This document shows, piece after piece, positions 59,730-64,000 of a DNA stretch of 64,000 bases (positions are counted from its first letter, which is position 1; each line of letters opens with the position of its first letter). The translations under genes and the position numbers were made by a program. Source of the DNA: Limnohabitans sp. Rim47. Lineage in GTDB: Bacteria > Pseudomonadota > Gammaproteobacteria > Burkholderiales > Burkholderiaceae_C. Under the pieces are notes generated by a model that saw nothing but the letters and a program-made list of their open reading frames with translations, was not told the origin of the DNA and did not search any database. Where the stretch lies: assembly GCF_001517545.1 (NCBI RefSeq), contig NZ_FBYA01000002.1, positions 218,960 through 282,959 of the forward strand, written 5' to 3'.

Positions 59730-61544
59730 TTACGCTGCTTTGACCGCGTCCAGATTGCGCAAGCGAATGTGCAATTCGCGCAACTGCTTTTCGTCCACCG
59801 GGCTTGGGGCTTGGGTCAGCAAGCACTGGGCACGTTGGGTCTTGGGGAAAGCAATCACGTCTCGAATGGACTCAGCGCGGGTCATGAGCGTAACGATGCG
59901 GTCGAGGCCGAAGGCCAGGCCGCCGTGTGGAGGCGCACCGTATTGCAGTGCGTCAAGCAAAAAGCCGAACTTGAGTTGGGCTTCTTCGGGCGTGATCTTG
60001 AGCGCATCAAACACTTTTTGCTGCACGTCAGCGCGGTGGATACGCACCGAGCCGCCGCCCATTTCCCAGCCGTTCAACACCATGTCGTAGCCCTTGGAGA
60101 TGCACTTCTCGGGGGCGGTGACCATCCAGTCTTCGTGGCCATCTTTGGGCGCGGTGAAGGGGTGGTGTACAGCGGTATAGCGCTGGTTTTCGTCGTCGTA
60201 TTCGAACATGGGGAAGTCAACCACCCACATCGGCGCCCAACGGTCTTCAAACAGGCCATTTTTCTTGCCGAACTCGCTGTGACCAATCTTGATGCGCAAG
60301 GCACCAATGGCGTCGTTGACGATTTTTTCCTTATCGGCACCGAAGAAAATCAGGTCGCCGTTTTGGGCACCCGACCGCTCCAGCACAGCGGTCAAGGCCG
60401 CGTCATGGATGTTCTTGACGATGGGCGACTGCAAGCCATCGCGGCCTTTGGACAGGTCGTTGACGCGGATGTAGGCCAAGCCTTTGGCACCGTAGATCTT
60501 GACGAACTCGGTGTAGGCGTCGATCTCGCCACGGCTGATGCCGCCGCCTTCGACCGAGCCGTTGGGCACGCGCAGTGCGACCACGCGGCCACCTTTCATG
60601 TTGGCCGCACCCGAGAACACTTTGAAGTCCACATCGCCCATGACATCGGTCACTTCGGTGAACTGCAGTTTCACGCGCAGATCAGGCTTGTCGGAGCCGT
60701 AGATGTGCATGGCATCCTGGTAAGTCATGACCGGGAACTCGCCCAGGTCAACACCAATGGTTTTCTGGAAAACGCGCTTGATCATGCTCTGGAACATGTC
60801 GCGGATTTCTTCTTCGGTCAGGAACGATGTTTCGATATCGATCTGGGTGAATTCGGGCTGGCGGTCAGCACGCAGGTCTTCGTCGCGGAAGCACTTGGTG
60901 ATCTGGTAGTAACGGTCATAGCCCGCCACCATGAGCAGCTGTTTGAACAGCTGAGGCGACTGGGGCAAGGCAAAGAACTGGCCATCGTGAACACGGCTGG
61001 GCACCAAATAATCACGCGCACCTTCAGGTGTGCTCTTGGTGAGCATGGGCGTTTCGATGTCGATGAAACCGTTTTCATCGAGGTACTTGCGCACTTCCAT
61101 CGAGACCTTGTAGCGCAGCATCAGGTTGTTTTGCATGTACGGACGGCGCAGGTCTAACACGCGGTGCGTGAGGCGGGTCGTCTCGGACAGGTTTTCTTCG
61201 TCGATCTGGAAAGGCGGTGTGACGGAGGCATTGAGCACGATCAGTTCGTGGCACAGCACTTCGATCTTGCCGCTTTTCATGTTGTCATTGGTGGTGCCAT
61301 CTGGGCGGGCACGCACCACGCCTTTGATCTGCACGCAATACTCGTTGCGCACGTCTTCGGCCACCTTGAACATCTCGGGGCGATCCGGGTCGCACACCAC
61401 CTGCACGTAGCCTTCGCGGTCACGCAGGTCGATAAAGATCACGCCGCCGTGGTCACGACGGCGGTTGACCCAGCCGCAAAGGCTCACGGTTTGACCGGTC
61501 AGGGCTTCGGTCACCAGACCGCAATAGTGGGAACGCATGGACAT
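59730..61544 (-). CDS. aspS: Aspartyl-tRNA synthetase
   Basis: Class II synthetase of about 604 residues (602 if the second ATG at 61538 is used): an N-terminal OB anticodon-binding domain (CGWVNRRRDHGGVIFIDLRD), motif 2 region YYQITKCFRDEDLRADRQPE, the bacterial GAD insertion, and motif 3 GLAFGLDRIVTLM. Whether it is discriminating or non-discriminating depends on asparagine genes outside the window. Last gene of the fmdB-DUF502-aspS run. Confidence 0.96.
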   Translation of the reverse strand: MSMRSHYCGLVTEALTGQTVSLCGWVNRRRDHGGVIFIDLRDREGYVQVVCDPDRPEMFKVAEDVRNEYCVQIKGVVRARPDGTTNDNMKSGKIEVLCHELIVLNASVTPPFQIDEENLSETTRLTHRVLDLRRPYMQNNLMLRYKVSMEVRKYLDENGFIDIETPMLTKSTPEGARDYLVPSRVHDGQFFALPQSPQLFKQLLMVAGYDRYYQITKCFRDEDLRADRQPEFTQIDIETSFLTEEEIRDMFQSMIKRVFQKTIGVDLGEFPVMTYQDAMHIYGSDKPDLRVKLQFTEVTDVMGDVDFKVFSGAANMKGGRVVALRVPNGSVEGGGISRGEIDAYTEFVKIYGAKGLAYIRVNDLSKGRDGLQSPIVKNIHDAALTAVLERSGAQNGDLIFFGADKEKIVNDAIGALRIKIGHSEFGKKNGLFEDRWAPMWVVDFPMFEYDDENQRYTAVHHPFTAPKDGHEDWMVTAPEKCISKGYDMVLNGWEMGGGSVRIHRADVQQKVFDALKITPEEAQLKFGFLLDALQYGAPPHGGLAFGLDRIVTLMTRAESIRDVIAFPKTQRAQCLLTQAPSPVDEKQLRELHIRLRNLDAVKAA

Positions 61545-61610
61545 GTTGTTGGACTTTCTTAATTCTGAAATTGTGTGGCGTGCAAGCTGGAAGGCAATGG
61601 GCTAACCCGC

Positions 61611-62282
61611 TCACAAAGGCTGTTTGGAGGCCGCTGGGGCGACAGGCAAGGCGTCGGGACCGCCTGGAACCACAACACCCATGGAGATGATGTATTTCAA
61701 CGCGTCATCAACGCTCATCTCGAGTTCGATCACATCGGCTTTGGGCATCATCAGGAAGAAGCCCGAAGTCGGGTTGGGTGTGGTGGGCACATAAACACTG
61801 ACCATGGGCTGGCCCAAGTGTTTGGCCACCTCACCGCCGGGTGTGCCGGTCAAAAAGGCAATGGTCCATGAACCTTGGCGCGGGTACTGCACCAGCAAAG
61901 CCTTTGAAAAAGCATTGCCGCTGCCCGAAAACAGGGTGTCAGCCACCTGCTTGACGCTGGTGTAAATGCTGCGCACCACCGGGATGCGGTTCATCAGGTT
62001 GTCCCACTTGCGCAGCCACCATTGGCCAAACATGTTGGCCACAAAAACACCCGTGGAAAAAATCACCAAGGCCACCAAAATCACGCCAAGGCCAGGCACA
62101 CCGCGCAGCAACTCGGCCAGCTTGTGCATGCCTGGGATCAGGGTGTCTGCGGCCAGCAAAATGGCCAGAAAAATGCCATCCAGCAGCCCTACTAACCAGG
62201 TCAAAACCCAGACGGTGATGCCCATGGGCAGCCACACCAGGAGACCGGTGATGAAGTACTGTTTGAAGCTGCGTTGTTTCAT
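61611..62282 (-). CDS. DUF502 membrane protein
   Basis: A 223-residue inner-membrane protein of the DUF502 family. Two membrane segments (about residues 10-45 and 62-85) are followed by the conserved WDNLMNRIPVVRSIYTSVKQ and VYVPTTPNPTSGFFLMMP segments. Function unknown in bacteria. It is encoded just upstream of aspS, the usual Burkholderiales arrangement, 66 bp before it and 24 bp after the fmdB-like gene. Confidence 0.88.
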   Translation of the reverse strand: MKQRSFKQYFITGLLVWLPMGITVWVLTWLVGLLDGIFLAILLAADTLIPGMHKLAELLRGVPGLGVILVALVIFSTGVFVANMFGQWWLRKWDNLMNRIPVVRSIYTSVKQVADTLFSGSGNAFSKALLVQYPRQGSWTIAFLTGTPGGEVAKHLGQPMVSVYVPTTPNPTSGFFLMMPKADVIELEMSVDDALKYIISMGVVVPGGPDALPVAPAASKQPL

Positions 62283-62306
62283 GAAGGGACAATCAATGTG
62301 GGCAAG

Positions 62307-62639
62307 TCAGTGGCAGGCGCAAGATGCCGCACAGCCACCGGAGGCCGCTGGCGTGCTCGACTCGGCTGCACCCGCACTGGCACTCGGGGCGTCAGAAGTG
62401 GCAGATGCTGCGGCATCAGTAGCAACGGCTGTGGAGGCTGCGGCACCTGTGGCTCCGCCGCCCTTGAAATCGGTGGCATACCAGCCTGTGCCCTTGAGCT
62501 GGAAACCAGGGGCTGTCAGTTGTTTGCTGAACTGGGGGGCACCGCAGGCGGGGCATTCGGTCAGGGCCGCATCGGACATTTTTTGCAGCACATCCTTAGC
62601 ATGGCCGCAGGCGTCGCACTTGTAGGCGTAAATGGGCAT
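62307..62639 (-). CDS. FmdB-family zinc-ribbon protein
   Basis: A 110-residue protein with an N-terminal zinc ribbon (CDACGH and CPACGAP pairs) typical of the FmdB putative regulator family. A conserved FQLKGTGWYATDFK segment and a long Ala/Ser-rich tail ending in a Cys-rich SGGCAASCACH follow. FmdB-type proteins accompany formamidase or DUF502-aspS; their role is not established. The Cys/His tail could bind metal. First gene of the fmdB-DUF502-aspS run. Confidence 0.87.
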   Translation of the reverse strand: MPIYAYKCDACGHAKDVLQKMSDAALTECPACGAPQFSKQLTAPGFQLKGTGWYATDFKGGGATGAAASTAVATDAAASATSDAPSASAGAAESSTPAASGGCAASCACH

Positions 62640-62857
62640 GAAGAGGTTCCTGGAAATATTTTTTCAACCCTAAATTGTAAGTCGAACCCCTTGCCTGCCT
62701 GGACATGCTGCTTGAAACATCTCGGCCCCGAAGTCACAGGGGTGGTCAAACCACGCAGACACGGGCAAAGTTCTCTCTTATACAATTCTGCGCAGGCCTG
62801 TCTGGTGGCGACCCGATGCGGCCCTGCACCCCCAAGATTTATGGAGCTTTCACGATC

Positions 62858-63997
62858 ATGAACAAACGTTTTTTACTGACCGCTTTGTGTGCTTTGGCCT
62901 TGGCCGCGTGCGGCAAAAAAGAAGAAGCCCCCAAGGCCCCCGTGACTGCAGCGGCCCCGGTCAACACCGAAGAGAAAGTGTTGAACATTTACAACTGGCC
63001 CGACTACATCACCCAAGATATGGTGGCCAATTTCGAAAAAGAAACGGGCATCAAGGTCAACTACCAAACCTTTGAGAACAACGAAGCCCTGCAAGCCAAG
63101 CTGATCGCTGGCAACTCGGGTTATGACCTGGTGGTGCCCGGCGCGGTTTTTGCCAAGTCCCAAATCGAAGCCGGTTTGCTGCGCCCCCTGGACAAGGCCC
63201 AAATCCCCAATCTGGCCAATCTGGACCCCGCCATCATGGCCAAGCTCGACAAGGTTGATCCCGGCAACGCTCACCTGATTCCTTGGGCTTGGAGTTTCAC
63301 CACCGTTGGCATCAACAAAGCCAAAGTGGCCAAAGCGCTGGGCAATACCCCCATGCCCGAAAACGCTTGGGATCTGGTGTTCAACCCTACCTACACCAGC
63401 AAACTCAAGTCCTGCGGCATTGCTTACCTCGATTCGCCCACCGAAATCATGCCGCCAGCCCTGCACTACATTGGCAAAGACGCCTACTCTGCGGACCCGG
63501 CTGACCACAAGGCCGCTGGCGAGATGCTGAGCAAAGTGCGCAAAGACATCCGCTTGTTCTCCAGCACCATGATCGACGATCTGGCCGGTGGCAAAGCCTG
63601 TGTGGCCTTGGGCTGGGCGGGTGACATCAACATCGCCAGCTCGCGCGCCGTGGAAAACAAGAGCGGTCAAGAGATCGAAGCCTTGTTGCCCAAAACCGGT
63701 GGCCTGCTGTTCTTTGACAACCTGGCCGTGCCCAAGGATGCCAAGCACCCCAACAACGCCATGGCCTTCATCAATTACTTTTTGAAGCCAGAAGTGTCTG
63801 CATCGCTGACCAATGAGCTGAGCTACGCCACCGCCAACAAGGCCAGCGTGGCACAAGTCACCCCCGAAGTGGCCAACAACAAGGCTGTTTTCTTGGATGC
63901 TGCCGCACTGCAAGTGGCGGTCTCGCCTTCCAGCCTGTCCAACGCCACGCGCGAATCCATGACATCGGTCTACACCGCCTTCAAAAAAGGCAAATGA
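62858..63997 (+). CDS. potF: Polyamine-binding periplasmic lipoprotein (PotF/PotD type)
   Basis: Solute receptor for putrescine or spermidine uptake. The 379-residue protein has a lipoprotein signal (LLTALCALALAAC, lipidated Cys near residue 19) and the family opening KVLNIYNWPDYITQDMVANFEKETG. Aromatic and acidic polyamine-site residues are likely in YNWPDY, NSGYDLVVPG, WAWSFTTVGIN and GWAGDINIA. The ATG at 62858 is supported by GGAG at 62843; TACAAT at 62781-62786 is a possible -10. The permease and ATPase genes would lie beyond the right edge. Confidence 0.9.
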   Translation: MNKRFLLTALCALALAACGKKEEAPKAPVTAAAPVNTEEKVLNIYNWPDYITQDMVANFEKETGIKVNYQTFENNEALQAKLIAGNSGYDLVVPGAVFAKSQIEAGLLRPLDKAQIPNLANLDPAIMAKLDKVDPGNAHLIPWAWSFTTVGINKAKVAKALGNTPMPENAWDLVFNPTYTSKLKSCGIAYLDSPTEIMPPALHYIGKDAYSADPADHKAAGEMLSKVRKDIRLFSSTMIDDLAGGKACVALGWAGDINIASSRAVENKSGQEIEALLPKTGGLLFFDNLAVPKDAKHPNNAMAFINYFLKPEVSASLTNELSYATANKASVAQVTPEVANNKAVFLDAAALQVAVSPSSLSNATRESMTSVYTAFKKGK

Positions 63998-64000
63998 CAA

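Overview
The window reads as chromosomal DNA of a Burkholderiales betaproteobacterium, most likely a Comamonadaceae member (Limnohabitans/Hydrogenophaga-like). The reasons are moderately high GC, two orphan Bug/TctC-type solute-binding proteins, the block rhodanese-grxC-secB-gpsA facing gpmA-ctpA-thiF/moeB, the small DUF3460 protein, and the DUF3305/DUF3306 formate dehydrogenase module. The family-level placement is inference. I saw no rRNA, tRNA, CRISPR array, IS element or prophage.

Layout. 1-0.5 kb: nested tandem and REP-like repeats. 0.5-5.3 kb: apaH, an Smr-domain protein, a group II truncated haemoglobin and a large FtsX/YbbP-type permease. 5.5-22.4 kb, all on the minus strand: a formate-oxidation island. 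It holds fdhD; a membrane-linked respiratory formate dehydrogenase (cytochrome b subunit, small lipoprotein, four-cluster beta subunit, Tat-exported molybdo-subunit, FdhX-type Tat peptide); a TorD-type chaperone; a 716-residue poly-[4Fe-4S] protein with an HdrA-like N-terminus; DUF3306; DUF3305; a membrane histidine kinase; and a cytosolic NAD-dependent formate dehydrogenase in which the FdsG and FdsB modules are fused.

22.5-31.9 kb: a full aerobic benzoyl-CoA (box) pathway. boxC-boxB-boxA run leftward, boxR sits upstream of boxC, and boxD and the benzoate-CoA ligase gene bclA run divergently. BoxC releases formate as it opens the ring, so the neighbouring formate dehydrogenases make metabolic sense: benzoate carbon goes to beta-oxidation while formate electrons go to NADH or the respiratory chain. 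Four TGCA-N6-TGCA sites, matching the BoxR operator described in Azoarcus, lie in the two control regions. Two of them bracket a plausible boxC promoter. Two long hairpins with different but compensated stems and nearly identical loops lie between boxB and boxA.

31.9-46.6 kb: mostly housekeeping genes (apbC/mrp, patatin lipase, metG, SulP transporter, DUF3460, scpA, panC, gpsA, secB, grxC, rhodanese, gpmA, ctpA, moeB/thiF, a nuclease). 46.6-52.3 kb: a possible organosulfate module (MarR regulator, two TTT-type binding proteins, a leaderless cytoplasmic sulfatase, SulP-STAS transporter). 52.5-58.2 kb, minus strand: a short SbmA/BacA-family protein, DUF429, a BLUF blue-light sensor directly downstream of folE, clsB, an EEP-family endonuclease/phosphatase and nudB. 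58.3-64 kb: an atypical ABC ATPase, a glycine-rich RRM protein, fmdB-DUF502-aspS, and a PotF-type polyamine-binding lipoprotein ending at the window edge.
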